From the NCBI RefSeq assembly GCF_000422465.1, contig NZ_AULV01000018.1, positions 1 through 64,000 of the forward strand: DNA of 64,000 nt. Reading direction: 5' to 3'. Shown piece by piece: positions 44,490 to 52,843 of the stretch. Numbering within the stretch: position 1 is the stretch's first letter; each line of letters opens with the position of its first letter. The stretch is from Paenibacillus harenae DSM 16969 (GTDB taxonomy: Bacteria > Bacillota > Bacilli > Paenibacillales > Paenibacillaceae). The position numbers and the translations under genes are program-made. The notes below the pieces were generated by a model. The model did not search any database. It saw only the letters and a program-made list of their open reading frames with translations, and had not been told where the DNA came from.

Positions 44490-45289
44490 AGCTGACAGAA
44501 GAAAATTACTATTCAAGAGAAGCAAATCAGCATTATATGAGCGTCAGCCAGTTCAAGGACTTCGATAAATGCGAAGCAGCTGCACTTGCAAAGTTAAACG
44601 GGGAATACAGCGAACCAAAGGCTGATTGCTTCTTAATCGGTTCATATGTAGGAGCAACAATTGAAGGCGATTATGCCTTGCAAAAATTCATAGAAGATCA
44701 CCCTGAGATTTTTTCGTCTCGGGGTGTCAATAAAGGCGAGTTGAAAGCTGAATATAAGCTAGGAGACAAGATGGTAGAAACATTACTAGACGATCCAGTT
44801 TGCCGCCAGATGCTTGAGGGAGACAAAGAGGTAATTGTAACCGCTGAACTATTTGGAGTGCTGTGGAAGGTGAAACTGGACGTTTACAACCCTGATGAGG
44901 GACGGATCATTGATCTCAAGACGGTAAAAGGCATTCATGAACGGTACTGGAAGAACGGCAAGTGGGTATCATTCGTTGAAAATTTCGGTTATGTGCTGCA
45001 GATGGCAGTTTATACAGAGCTTGAACGGATAGAGCATGGACGATTTACGACACTTGAACCTTTGATTGTTGCAGTCAGCAAGGAAGAAACGCCTGATAAG
45101 GCCGTCATTTGCTTTGATGAAGAATCTCTCAACTACGAATTATTGATGGTGAACGATAAATTGCCACGAATAATCGCAGTTAAAGAAGGAATCGAAGAAC
45201 CAAAGCGATGCGAACGCTGCCGGTATTGCCGCTCAACAAAGAAGATTGACGGACTCATTCACTATCTCGAATTAACAATGGGGAGCTGA
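44486..45289 (+). CDS. PD-(D/E)XK phage exonuclease (RecE/Cas4-like, DUF3799)
   Basis: A 267-residue nuclease expected to resect DNA ends for the ERF protein. Nuclease core residues are visible in KVKLDVYNPD then IIDLKTVKG (about 132-153), followed by the QMAVYTELE helix. A C-terminal Cys cluster CERCRYC (about 240-246) suggests an iron-sulphur or zinc site. The start is TTG 44486, overlapping the ERF stop. Confidence 0.85.
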   Translation: MKLTEENYYSREANQHYMSVSQFKDFDKCEAAALAKLNGEYSEPKADCFLIGSYVGATIEGDYALQKFIEDHPEIFSSRGVNKGELKAEYKLGDKMVETLLDDPVCRQMLEGDKEVIVTAELFGVLWKVKLDVYNPDEGRIIDLKTVKGIHERYWKNGKWVSFVENFGYVLQMAVYTELERIEHGRFTTLEPLIVAVSKEETPDKAVICFDEESLNYELLMVNDKLPRIIAVKEGIEEPKRCERCRYCRSTKKIDGLIHYLELTMGS

Positions 45290-45294
45290 TTGAT

Positions 45295-45621
45295 ATGGAA
45301 ATCACACAAGTAACACAAGAAGTATATACCGCTTCTAAGCGCCTTGAGAAGGCCGCTAACGAGCTGTACAAGCTGGGGGAAGCTAAGGCTTCCTCTGAGC
45401 AAGTATACCGCGTAAAACTCGCTCAGGAGATTCTAAAGCTAAAGGCTGAGCATATGGCTGTCGGGATGATCTCAGACGTAGCGAAAGGCAACGTGGGAGA
45501 TTTCCTTTTCAAACGCGATTACGACGAGGTACGGTTCAAAGCAGCTCTTGAATCAGTAGACGCAATTAAAAGCCAGCTAAGCGCCCTACAATCCATTTTA
45601 AAGTACCAGGTGGACGTATGA
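45295..45621 (+). CDS. Hypothetical protein of the recombination cluster
   Basis: A 108-residue, mostly helical protein with N-terminal ITQVTQEVYTASKRLEKAA. It lies between the nuclease and an HNH gene and overlaps the latter by four bases. Not recognised; a role in recombination is suggested only by place. Confidence 0.6.
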   Translation: MEITQVTQEVYTASKRLEKAANELYKLGEAKASSEQVYRVKLAQEILKLKAEHMAVGMISDVAKGNVGDFLFKRDYDEVRFKAALESVDAIKSQLSALQSILKYQVDV

Positions 45622-45962
45622 CTATGAATCTATCATCCCAACCATTGCGATCCGTTCCAAAGCCAACGTTTAAACGGAATGCACCCACAGCCAAGCAGCG
45701 CGGAGACATATCCACCAAAGTGCGCCGACAGCTCAGAGATCGCAGCAACGGGGTATGTGAGAGGTGCCTTTACGAACTAGCAGTTCAAGCAGCGCATTCA
45801 ATCAGACGGTGGAAGGTGAAGGGTGAAACGACAGTCAATGATGTCGCTCACCTTTGCCTTGAATGCCATACGCATTGTGACAATACGCACGATGGCCGAT
45901 TGTTCCTTAAACAGTTTCGCATAGCACGATATAAAGCTGCTGGAGCAGCATATTACGAGTGA
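45618..45962 (+). CDS. HNH endonuclease-like protein
   Basis: A 114-residue small protein with CERC (about 49-52), AAHSIRRW (about 60-67) and CLECHTHCD then HDGR (about 84-97), forming an HNH fold with a zinc-binding Cys set. Basic N-terminus. In phages such proteins may nick DNA during recombination or serve packaging; here it is in the recombination cluster, far from the terminase. Confidence 0.8.
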   Translation: MTMNLSSQPLRSVPKPTFKRNAPTAKQRGDISTKVRRQLRDRSNGVCERCLYELAVQAAHSIRRWKVKGETTVNDVAHLCLECHTHCDNTHDGRLFLKQFRIARYKAAGAAYYE

Positions 45963-45975
45963 TGGAGGAAATGAA

Positions 45976-46191
45976 ATGATTGAGTGGATAGAATACGACA
46001 GTAACAGCCGGGAGATTGAGAGCCACAAAGACCATTTGATTACAGATGGACGTCACGTCTGGATTGCTCACCACGCTAAACTTCTAAATGCAACGGGGTA
46101 TGGATGGCATGACCGCTATACTGGAAAGCCGCTTCTGCTACCTGTAACCCATTTATCAAAAATAAATCTACCTGCGGAGGAAATGAAATGA
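45976..46191 (+). CDS. Hypothetical phage protein
   Basis: A 71-residue protein rich in His and Trp (GRHVWIAHHAK, GYGWHDRYTG) with a C-terminal LPVTHLSKI. The pattern reminds of DUF551-type phage proteins but similarity is weak. GGAGG precedes the start. Confidence 0.6.
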   Translation: MIEWIEYDSNSREIESHKDHLITDGRHVWIAHHAKLLNATGYGWHDRYTGKPLLLPVTHLSKINLPAEEMK

Positions 46192-46586
46192 TCGAACTTG
46201 AGCAAGTCGTACAGAGAGCAAAATCGGATATCGCTAAACAATATGTTTTCGTGCATATGCCTATTCCGCAGTTAGAAACCCTCCTATCAGGACTCGAAGA
46301 GGCACAGAGGGAGATAGAAAGGCTGAAGAAATCCAATAACGACATGTGGGATTGTCCGGACTGCGGTTTTGCATTTGATTCTTGCCATGTTGACGTAGAC
46401 ACCAATGAACACTCTTGCCCAGTGTGCTGCGAGGCAGAATTGACTAAAGAGAACAATCAGCTCCGTACCGAACACACCGCCATGAAGGAAGCGCTGGAAT
46501 GGTATACACAACATTCAGAATTACCACTTGCGCATATTGTGCTTGCTTCTCTCACAAAGGAGCAATCCAATGAGACACCCAAATGA
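46188..46586 (+). CDS. Zinc-ribbon phage protein with coiled coil
   Basis: A 132-residue protein. Two CxxC pairs, CPDC and CPVCC (about 56-59 and 77-81), should bind zinc. A coiled-coil stretch precedes them (EEAQREIERLKKSNN). The function is unknown. ATGA overlap with the gene before. Confidence 0.65.
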   Translation: MIELEQVVQRAKSDIAKQYVFVHMPIPQLETLLSGLEEAQREIERLKKSNNDMWDCPDCGFAFDSCHVDVDTNEHSCPVCCEAELTKENNQLRTEHTAMKEALEWYTQHSELPLAHIVLASLTKEQSNETPK

Positions 46587-46710
46587 ACAAGGTGTTGCCC
46601 AGTACCACAAAGTAACGCTACGTGACACTATGCGAATCCAATTTAAAGCAATCATTCTACGTGTTAAAAACTGGGATGCCGAGCGATGGTATCGCAGATA
46701 CGGGAAATAA
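46570..46710 (+). CDS. Small basic phage protein
   Basis: A 46-residue protein (start MRHPNEQGVAQYHKV, Arg/Trp-rich C-terminus NWDAERWYRRYGK). AAAGGAG is 7 bases upstream of ATG 46570. It overlaps the end of the previous gene in another frame. Not recognised. Confidence 0.55.
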   Translation: MRHPNEQGVAQYHKVTLRDTMRIQFKAIILRVKNWDAERWYRRYGK

Positions 46711-46727
46711 GACCTGGGAGGTGCAAC

Positions 46728-46907
46728 GTGGATCAAGAAATGTTCCATATCTTCGCAATAGCTAAACGGCTACACGATTTAGAAGGCTTGCCTAAGCATC
46801 AACGTGACGCGTTAAAACGCAAGTATGATGCGTTGGATGAAGAGACAAGAGAAGAGATTACGTGTTATCTGCTGGGTACGAGGTTTGTCGAATCGGTGCT
46901 TAGTTAA
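46728..46907 (+). CDS. Small phage protein
   Basis: A 59-residue helical protein starting at GTG 46728 (GGGAGGTG upstream at 46716-46723). Contains KRLHDLEGLPKHQRDALKRKYD. Not recognised. Confidence 0.55.
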   Translation: MDQEMFHIFAIAKRLHDLEGLPKHQRDALKRKYDALDEETREEITCYLLGTRFVESVLS

Positions 46908-46931
46908 CTAATTTTAGGAGGAACAGAGATC

Positions 46932-47672
46932 ATGCTAAACACCATAATTCATGGAGATTGCTTAGATGTCATGGAAGAAATAGATGCAGCTTCAATTGAT
47001 ATGATTCTCTGTGATTTGCCTTATGGTACCACTCAAAACGATTGGGATTCAGTTATCCCACTGGAAAAATTATGGACGCAGTACAAGCGGATAATTAAAG
47101 ACAATGGCGCTATTGTTCTAACAGCACAAACGCCATTTGATAAGGTTCTAGGGTGCAGCAACCTTTCCATGTTGCGTTATGAGTGGATATGGGAGAAAAC
47201 ATCAGCAACAGGCCATTTAAACGCCAATCGGATGCCGTTAAAGGCGCATGAAAACATACTTGTGTTTTATAAAAGTCTACCGGATTACAATCCTCAAATG
47301 ACAACAGGGCACAAGCCAGTAAACAGCTATACCAAGCATCAAGACGATGGAAGTAATTACGGAAAAACAAAAATAGGGATTAGCGGAGGAGGTAGAACGG
47401 ATCGCTATCCCAGGAGTGTCATTTGTTTCCCGACAGATAAGCAAATCGAAGCACTGCATCCCACTCAAAAGCCTATCGAATTGTTCAAATACCTAATCGA
47501 AACATATTCGAATGTAGGTGACACGGTTTTAGATAATTGTATTGGATCGGGAACAACGGCAGCTGCAGCTTTGAGTTGCGGAAGGAACTTCATCGGGATA
47601 GAAAAGGAATGGAAGTACGTTCAGATCGCTAGAAACAGAATGGAGTATGTCCAACCAGTGATCAATTTCTAG
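46932..47672 (+). CDS. Orphan DNA methyltransferase (N4-cytosine/N6-adenine type)
   Basis: A 246-residue methyltransferase. Catalytic motif IV is DLPY at 28-31, placed before the SAM-binding motif DNCIGSGTT (about 198-206), the order of the beta group. No restriction endonuclease gene lies next to it, so it probably protects phage DNA from host restriction or marks it for replication. The target site cannot be read from the sequence. RBS TTTAGGAGGAA at 46912-46922. Confidence 0.88.
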   Translation: MLNTIIHGDCLDVMEEIDAASIDMILCDLPYGTTQNDWDSVIPLEKLWTQYKRIIKDNGAIVLTAQTPFDKVLGCSNLSMLRYEWIWEKTSATGHLNANRMPLKAHENILVFYKSLPDYNPQMTTGHKPVNSYTKHQDDGSNYGKTKIGISGGGRTDRYPRSVICFPTDKQIEALHPTQKPIELFKYLIETYSNVGDTVLDNCIGSGTTAAAALSCGRNFIGIEKEWKYVQIARNRMEYVQPVINF

Positions 47673-47680
47673 CCGAGTTT

Positions 47681-47899
47681 CTACTCCCCTTCCTTATCCG
47701 GCACATATTCCAACAATTCGTCAACACGGCAGCTGAAACGTTTGCAGAGGGCGTTGAGGGTATCGTAGTCGATGCCGCCGCCCTCACCATTGTAAATCTT
47801 AGCCAGCGTTTTACGAGATATGCCGGTTTCCTTCTCAAGCTGAGAGAAGGATTTCACCTTATGTTTACCCATCATTTCAGACAATAAAGGACGTATCAT
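47681..47899 (-). CDS. XRE-family regulator on the opposite strand
   Basis: A 72-residue protein with a Cro/C1 helix-turn-helix (SFSQLEKETGISRKTLAKIYNG, named in part, about 16-40). It lies convergent to the methyltransferase and divergent from the rightward promoter at 47987-48015. ATG 47899 is chosen with GGGTG upstream; GTG 47908 is possible. Confidence 0.8.
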   Translation of the reverse strand: MIRPLLSEMMGKHKVKSFSQLEKETGISRKTLAKIYNGEGGGIDYDTLNALCKRFSCRVDELLEYVPDKEGE

Positions 47900-47986
47900 A
47901 TCAATCACCCGTTCACTTATTAGTTAATTCTATAATACCCATACTACGCTATAAGTAAACGATATAAGTCTAATTGGGAATTATAC

Positions 47987-48015
47987 TTACCAAACTGTGA
48001 AGTTTATAGTACAAT
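47987..48015 (+). promoter_or_regulatory. Rightward phage promoter before the replication genes
   Basis: TTACCA (47987-47992), 17 bases, TACAAT (48010-48015), located between the minus-strand regulator and a plus-strand HTH gene, so it is a likely target of that regulator. Confidence 0.6.
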
Positions 48016-48036
48016 AGAGTCAAGGAGGTGCTTACA

Positions 48037-48198
48037 GTGTTAGTAGGAGTAAAAGATATAGCAACAAGGTTGAATGTGAGCAGACCAACGGTGTTCGAAC
48101 TCATCAAAGAAGGCATGCCGACGATACGCATTTCCGAACGCATACTTCGATTCGATCCTGACGAAGTTATGTCATGGATTAAAAATAAGGCTTCCTAG
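48037..48198 (+). CDS. Excisionase-like helix-turn-helix protein
   Basis: A 53-residue protein starting at GTG 48037 with AAGGAGGTG upstream. VKDIATRLNVSRPTVFELIKEG followed by ILRFDPDEVMSWIK is the helix-turn-helix_17/excisionase pattern (sequence given in parts). It may be an excision factor for the integrase or a simple regulator of the replication genes that follow. Confidence 0.7.
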   Translation: MLVGVKDIATRLNVSRPTVFELIKEGMPTIRISERILRFDPDEVMSWIKNKAS

Positions 48199-48209
48199 GC
48201 GGTGATCAC

Positions 48210-49049
48210 ATGGCTTACATCGGTTTAGATCGAGGCATTGTGGATCACTGGATATACCAGGACGCTGAATATTTTAAAGTTTGGTTTGAAATGTTGTATC
48301 GTGCGAGGTTTTCAAAAGAACCGCATACAGAGCTTGTAGATGGTGAAATGGTCGTTGTTAATTACGGTGAATTCATCTACGGGCGTATCAAATGGAGCGA
48401 GCGTTTGAAGATTAGCGAACAGAGGTTGAGGACGCTAATTAAGAAACTAAAAGCACAGGATATGATCGAGGTTGTTTCGGAACATCGCAAGTGCACGCTA
48501 TATACAATTAAAAATTACGCAAAATTCAACCAGCAGAGCAACCAGCAGGAAGCCCAGTCAGATCAAGGGTTTGAGGGGAATGCCAACCAGCAAAGCAACC
48601 AACCATCAACCAGCAGTCAACCAGCAGCTAACCAGCAGCCAACCACTAAAGAAGAAAGAAAGAAAGATAACAATGTTAAGAAGGTAATAAAAGAGCATAG
48701 TCAAAACACCGTCGAATTGACCAATCACTTAATTGCTCTCATGCAGATTAATAATCCAAACGTAAAAATTCCAGCGAACTTAGAAAAATGGAGAGACGAA
48801 ATAGAAAAGCTGGAACGGATCGACAAATACGATTACATGCAAATACGGTCCGTTATCGATTGGTGTCAGAATGACTCGTTTTGGAAGTCCAATATTCTAT
48901 CAGCTCCAAAATTAAGAGAGAAGATAGGAACGCTAGTTATGCAGATGCAGCGGAATAACGTTACACCAATCAAGAAAATGAGTGCTTTCGAAAGATTGCA
49001 ACAAATGTCGAGGGAGGAATCAGAACGTGAAGCGAGCGGAAATTATTAA
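48210..49049 (+). CDS. Phage replication initiation protein
   Basis: A 279-residue protein. An N-terminal winged helix (about 50-105, with ERLKISEQRLRTLIKKL) resembles phage replication/DnaD-type proteins. Then comes a Gln/Asn/Ser-rich linker (about 107-150) and a C-terminal helical domain. It is followed by a G39P-type helicase loader. The linker is built from short NQQ/QPTS repeats. Confidence 0.75.
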   Translation: MAYIGLDRGIVDHWIYQDAEYFKVWFEMLYRARFSKEPHTELVDGEMVVVNYGEFIYGRIKWSERLKISEQRLRTLIKKLKAQDMIEVVSEHRKCTLYTIKNYAKFNQQSNQQEAQSDQGFEGNANQQSNQPSTSSQPAANQQPTTKEERKKDNNVKKVIKEHSQNTVELTNHLIALMQINNPNVKIPANLEKWRDEIEKLERIDKYDYMQIRSVIDWCQNDSFWKSNILSAPKLREKIGTLVMQMQRNNVTPIKKMSAFERLQQMSREESEREASGNY

Positions 49050-49566
49050 ACTGGTAGGAATTTGCTCATTGAACTACCGAAACTGGCCGGAAGCAGGGAA
49101 AGAAGAAGCTCTTATCTCCCTTTGGGAAACGATGCTTGATGATATTGATTACGAGATCGGCAGGATCGTTATCAAGAAATTCATGAGCGAATCCGTTTAT
49201 CCGCCGACAATAGCGGACATTCGGGCGAGAATAGCAGACGTTACCACTGTCCGGAGTAAACCGGGGATAGAAGCTTGGGGAGATGTAAAACTGGCAATCC
49301 GAAAATATGGCAGCTACAACGAGAAGAAGGCAATGGATTCGCTAACCGGCGTGACGAGAAAGGTTGTCGATTCGATTGGATTCAGAACATTATGCCTTTC
49401 AGAAAATGAGATGGCCGACCGCGCTCACTTCCTGAAGGTGTACGACACGATGCAAAAACGAGAACGCGAAGATGCACTGCTAATGCCGGAGCTTAGAGAC
49501 AGCATGACGAGAATCCAAAGTAATAGCGGTAGGATGCTGACATTTGAGGAAGATCAAGGGGCTTAA
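49027..49566 (+). CDS. Helicase loader/inhibitor (phage G39P-like)
   Basis: A 179-residue protein. The N-terminal 65 residues match the G39P domain (LNYRNWPEAGKEEALISLW and YPPTIADIRARIA segments), known in phage SPP1 to deliver the replicative helicase to the origin. GTG 49027 is chosen (GGGAGG upstream); the frame is open to 48982. It overlaps the gene before by 23 bases. Confidence 0.8.
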   Translation: MKRAEIIKLVGICSLNYRNWPEAGKEEALISLWETMLDDIDYEIGRIVIKKFMSESVYPPTIADIRARIADVTTVRSKPGIEAWGDVKLAIRKYGSYNEKKAMDSLTGVTRKVVDSIGFRTLCLSENEMADRAHFLKVYDTMQKREREDALLMPELRDSMTRIQSNSGRMLTFEEDQGA

Positions 49567-49591
49567 GACCAAAATTAGAGGAGCGATAGAC

Positions 49592-50302
49592 ATGTACGAC
49601 TATGATGAGGAATTTTTTTACGAGCCAAGTGAGTTTGAAGCAAAAATTGATGAATTCAAGCAATCTCTGTTGGATGTAGTTAGAACTGATTACAAAACTG
49701 AGATGGAGCGTCTGAGAACTGAAAACGCGGAACTACAGGAAGTCAAAAAGAACTTTGAACAGATAAAGAACGATTACAAACATAAAGAACAGCAACTCCA
49801 GTATGACAGGAATAACATGGAGCAAAAAATCAGGGGTGCTAGGTTGGCGGAACTGATGAAAAACTTGGAAGTAACCCTATACAGGGCAGATTATAAAACT
49901 GTTTTGGGGAATAAATGCGACAAATGCAATAGCAACCGGCAAATCGAATTCATAGCTCCATCAGGTAAAACGATGGCAGAACCTTGTGAGTGCGCAACGA
50001 AAAAAATTGTTTATCGGCCAGGTGAACAAATATTAAAAGAATTCAGGACGTACAGGAATAATGATCGAGAATTAATCGCATGGTACAGCCAGTATCAAGA
50101 CGATGGAGAGGGATTTACGTTAAACAGCAGCACTGTTGTCAAAGTTATTTACTCCGATGGAATGAATTTCAGCGATTTAGAACGCTATAGTACCTTCTTC
50201 AGATCCGAAGAGGATTGCCAAAAGTATTGCGATTGGCTGACGGAAAAGGAAGAGAATAAAACGGTTTCTGCACCCGTTGCAAAGAAGGAAAAGACATCGT
50301 GA
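49592..50302 (+). CDS. Coiled-coil phage protein with a Cys cluster
   Basis: A 236-residue protein: acidic N-terminus, coiled coil (about 15-85), then CDKC (about 109-112) and CEC (about 133-135), a probable zinc site, and a C-terminal alpha/beta part. ATG 49592 has GAGGAG upstream. The function is unknown; it lies among replication genes. Confidence 0.65.
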   Translation: MYDYDEEFFYEPSEFEAKIDEFKQSLLDVVRTDYKTEMERLRTENAELQEVKKNFEQIKNDYKHKEQQLQYDRNNMEQKIRGARLAELMKNLEVTLYRADYKTVLGNKCDKCNSNRQIEFIAPSGKTMAEPCECATKKIVYRPGEQILKEFRTYRNNDRELIAWYSQYQDDGEGFTLNSSTVVKVIYSDGMNFSDLERYSTFFRSEEDCQKYCDWLTEKEENKTVSAPVAKKEKTS

Positions 50303-50436
50303 CCGAAATGGATGAACAGAACGAACAAGACTTTTACGAATGGCTGCGAAGAGGTAGAAAATCCTTTGAACTGGAGTTGATCGACGATGATCATCCGGGA
50401 CAGGAAGGATACAAGAGGGGGAAACAACGTGACTGA
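50299..50436 (+). CDS. Small acidic phage protein
   Basis: A 45-residue protein starting at GTG 50299 (GTGA overlap) and overlapping the next gene by eight bases. N-terminus MTEMDEQNEQDFYEWLRRG. Not recognised. Confidence 0.5.
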   Translation: MTEMDEQNEQDFYEWLRRGRKSFELELIDDDHPGQEGYKRGKQRD

Positions 50437-50824
50437 AAAAATAACGCGTGAGCAGATACTGGCGATGGAGCCGGGGAGAGAGTTGGATGCGCTGGTAGCG
50501 GAGAAAGTTATGGGTTGGACGAACAAGATTTTGCCCGTCACACCATTTGATAGCCATTCAGCACCTTACTGGTGTGTATACGGAGTAAAGGTAAATCCGG
50601 TTTTGAACTGGTCGCCATCATCGAACATATCCGCATCATGGGAAGTGGTGGAACACCTTAGAGGTGTGCATGGCTTAAAGATATTGATCTCGCCGCAAAA
50701 CCACGAAGGATTCTATCTTCATGTAAGAAACGAGATGGGAGGGAATATCACTGGTGTATATGAATTTGATTTTGCTCCTGTTGGTATTGCAAAGATTGCT
50801 CTATTAGCAGTAATGGATGAATGA
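50429..50824 (+). CDS. Phage ABA sandwich domain protein, copy 1
   Basis: A 131-residue protein of the phage ABA sandwich domain family. Its start (ITREQILAMEPGRELDALVA) is shared with the paralogue at 52271. GTG 50429 follows GAGGGGG at 50414-50420. The biochemical role of the family is unknown. Confidence 0.75.
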   Translation: MTEKITREQILAMEPGRELDALVAEKVMGWTNKILPVTPFDSHSAPYWCVYGVKVNPVLNWSPSSNISASWEVVEHLRGVHGLKILISPQNHEGFYLHVRNEMGGNITGVYEFDFAPVGIAKIALLAVMDE

Positions 50825-50882
50825 ACGCCATGAGTAGGTTGCAGTATAGATTAGACCAAATGAGAGACGGGGAGAGATGAGG

Positions 50883-51086
50883 ATGGAAAACGAGTATGCA
50901 ATTAATCAAATGATTGAGCTAGTCGAGGAAGATAAAGCTACGTTCTTCTGGACTGTGAGGGAGAAAACTTGGAATCCCGAGACGAATGAAATTATTTATT
51001 ATGCGACACGTCCAGGACATCATGGATGGTTCACGCACGAGTATTTAAAAGCGCATAGCGCCATCGGAACGACCGAATCCGCTTAG
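50883..51086 (+). CDS. Small phage protein
   Basis: A 67-residue protein rich in aromatic residues (FFWTVREKTWNPET, GHHGWFTHEYLK). ATG 50883 is preferred to 50877 for spacing from GGGGAG. Not recognised. Confidence 0.6.
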   Translation: MENEYAINQMIELVEEDKATFFWTVREKTWNPETNEIIYYATRPGHHGWFTHEYLKAHSAIGTTESA

Positions 51087-51155
51087 CTTGCGGGGGCCGT
51101 ATATCGGGGTTGGGGTAGGACAAGGGATATAAAAGACTGATAAGGAGCTGATCAC

Positions 51156-51296
51156 ATGTCAAAGGAAAACCGAGCAAGCCGGCCGGCAGTAACGCCATAT
51201 AAAAAGCCGTACAAGCCGCTAATGTCGAAAGAGGAACGCAATCGGCAAGCAAAGTCACTGATTACATACAGACCCGGGGGAGGTGATGCCTCTTGA
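51156..51296 (+). CDS. Small basic phage protein
   Basis: A 46-residue basic protein (PYKKPYKPLMSKEERNRQAK, C-terminal YRPGGGDAS). AAGGAG lies 8 bases upstream and it overlaps the next start by TTGA. Not recognised. Confidence 0.55.
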   Translation: MSKENRASRPAVTPYKKPYKPLMSKEERNRQAKSLITYRPGGGDAS

Positions 51297-51526
51297 AGGC
51301 CACAATATTATTCTCATGCAGAATGTACGGAATTAGCTTTTGGGAAGCCAATATTGAGCATGACGGCAAGGTGCACAGAAAAGACATATCATTCCGCCAC
51401 TTGAAGAAACTTGGAGCGGTAAAAAGTTTTAACGGTCATAAGAAAGCTGAAACGTGGCTCAACGATACAGAAGAAGGACAAGCGTACCTGCGGGATCTAA
51501 TCGGAGTAAAGGAGGATGCATCATGA
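51293..51526 (+). CDS. Small phage protein
   Basis: A 77-residue protein starting at TTG 51293, with GGGGGAGGTG upstream (51276-51285). Basic middle part. Overlaps the next gene by four bases. Not recognised. Confidence 0.55.
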   Translation: MKATILFSCRMYGISFWEANIEHDGKVHRKDISFRHLKKLGAVKSFNGHKKAETWLNDTEEGQAYLRDLIGVKEDAS

Positions 51527-51672
51527 CAAGAATCGCCTATCGAATCAAAGTAGGCAGCTGGGAAAGCAAGATCCAGCGTCCATGGATAGAGGCAGAATAC
51601 CTCAAACGCAAACTATCCAGACACGTTAGAAACGTGGAGATCATTACTGAGAGGGAGGTGGAGAGCGATTGA
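51523..51672 (+). CDS. Small basic phage protein
   Basis: A 49-residue protein (MTRIAYRIKVGSWESK at the start). ATG 51523 has AAAGGAGG upstream, and the end overlaps the RusA start by four bases. Confidence 0.55.
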   Translation: MTRIAYRIKVGSWESKIQRPWIEAEYLKRKLSRHVRNVEIITEREVESD

Positions 51673-52022
51673 AGCTGATTATCGAGGGTACATTGCCGAG
51701 CCTAAACGAGATGATCAACGCCTCCAAATCTAACAAATACAAATACGTGCAGATGAAAGATAGAGCAATCCGCATGGTCGCATGGTCAGCAGTAAAGCAG
51801 CTAGGCAAGATCAAGATTGCGAAAGCGGACTACACCATAACCTGGTACTGCCCCAATAAGCGCCGAGACAAAGACAATGTTATAGCCGGTCAGAAGTTCA
51901 TATTCGATGGTCTGCAGGAAGCCGGCATTATATCCAACGATGGATGGTCACAGATCGGGAAGATCACGCATGACTTTGGTGTAGATAAGGACAATCCTAG
52001 AATCGAGGTGCTTATAGCATGA
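51669..52022 (+). CDS. rusA: RusA-family Holliday junction resolvase
   Basis: A 117-residue endonuclease that cuts four-way DNA junctions. The RusA core KRRDKDNVIAGQKFIFDGLQ (about 62-81) and the GIISNDGW segment hold the catalytic Asp residues. TTG start overlapping the previous stop. With the ERF and nuclease genes it completes a recombination set. Confidence 0.92.
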   Translation: MKLIIEGTLPSLNEMINASKSNKYKYVQMKDRAIRMVAWSAVKQLGKIKIAKADYTITWYCPNKRRDKDNVIAGQKFIFDGLQEAGIISNDGWSQIGKITHDFGVDKDNPRIEVLIA

Positions 52023-52225
52023 ATCGAAAAGAGCTGATGGACGAAAGAGAGCGACTACAACGTAAATTGGATTGGCTCGGGGTACGTTCAAACAGCTACG
52101 AAAGAATGGAAGATCGCATCAAGGAGATTAACACGAAGCTTGGGCACTCCCACGAACGCTATCTAGAGCGCGTAGGAGGCTCGCATAGGCGTTTTGGTAG
52201 ATTAATAGGGCAAATACTAGAATGA
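52019..52225 (+). CDS. Small basic phage protein
   Basis: A 68-residue Arg/Glu-rich helical protein directly after rusA (ATGA overlap). Not recognised. Confidence 0.55.
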   Translation: MNRKELMDERERLQRKLDWLGVRSNSYERMEDRIKEINTKLGHSHERYLERVGGSHRRFGRLIGQILE

Positions 52226-52270
52226 AACATAGAACGTCTCAGAGAGGCGTATAGAAAGCGAGAGGTTGAT

Positions 52271-52594
52271 ATGGAATTGACGAGAGAGAAAGTGTTGGCG
52301 ATGAAACCGGGGAGAGAGTTGGATGCTCTTGTGGCTGAGAGGGTAATGGGAATCATTCTTCCCAATATTCATAACGCAAATTTCTATTCCACCGATATAG
52401 ATGCAGCCTGGGAATTGGTGGAGAAGATGCGGGACAACAAAATATACTTGGACATTCGAGTATGGCCTGATGAATACCAAGTTCTGCCTCATGAAAACGA
52501 GAATAATAAACTGGTGTATGAATGGATTGTTAAGCGGAAGTCATTAACCGAGGCTATCTGCAAGGCGGCACTCTTAACCACGATAAAGGAGTAG
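52271..52594 (+). CDS. Phage ABA sandwich domain protein, copy 2
   Basis: A 107-residue paralogue of the protein at 50429. The first 27 residues are nearly the same (LTREKVLAMKPGRELDALVA), while the rest has diverged. The two copies are 1.8 kb apart. Confidence 0.75.
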   Translation: MELTREKVLAMKPGRELDALVAERVMGIILPNIHNANFYSTDIDAAWELVEKMRDNKIYLDIRVWPDEYQVLPHENENNKLVYEWIVKRKSLTEAICKAALLTTIKE

Positions 52595-52657
52595 AGGGAA
52601 GCTGTCGGAATTGTTTGGGGAGATGCCGGGGTGAGAAGGAATGAAAAGGCGGTGAAC

Positions 52658-52798
52658 ATGGTGCGAAGGGTCTATGTCGGTCTTGATTGGAATAATTGGA
52701 ACATCGGACTAGCGTTCCATAGTTCTTCATTACTCGGGTATAGGGTGATGGAGATTACGATGCTCCCCTTAAAAATTTATTGCCGAGTAACAAAATGA
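52658..52798 (+). CDS. Small phage protein
   Basis: A 46-residue protein (MVRRVYVGLDWNNWNIG at the start) with AAGGCGGTG upstream. Not recognised. It is the only coding frame seen between 52595 and 52843. Confidence 0.45.
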   Translation: MVRRVYVGLDWNNWNIGLAFHSSSLLGYRVMEITMLPLKIYCRVTK

Positions 52799-52843
52799 AT
52801 AGTGAATAGTTGATCCATATTGCGTAAGGAAGGTGTGAAAGAA

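Noticed and set aside
50821-50880. 19-codon frame overlapping the end of the first ABA sandwich gene
   Set aside because: Too short to support from sequence alone, although it has an ATGA overlap.
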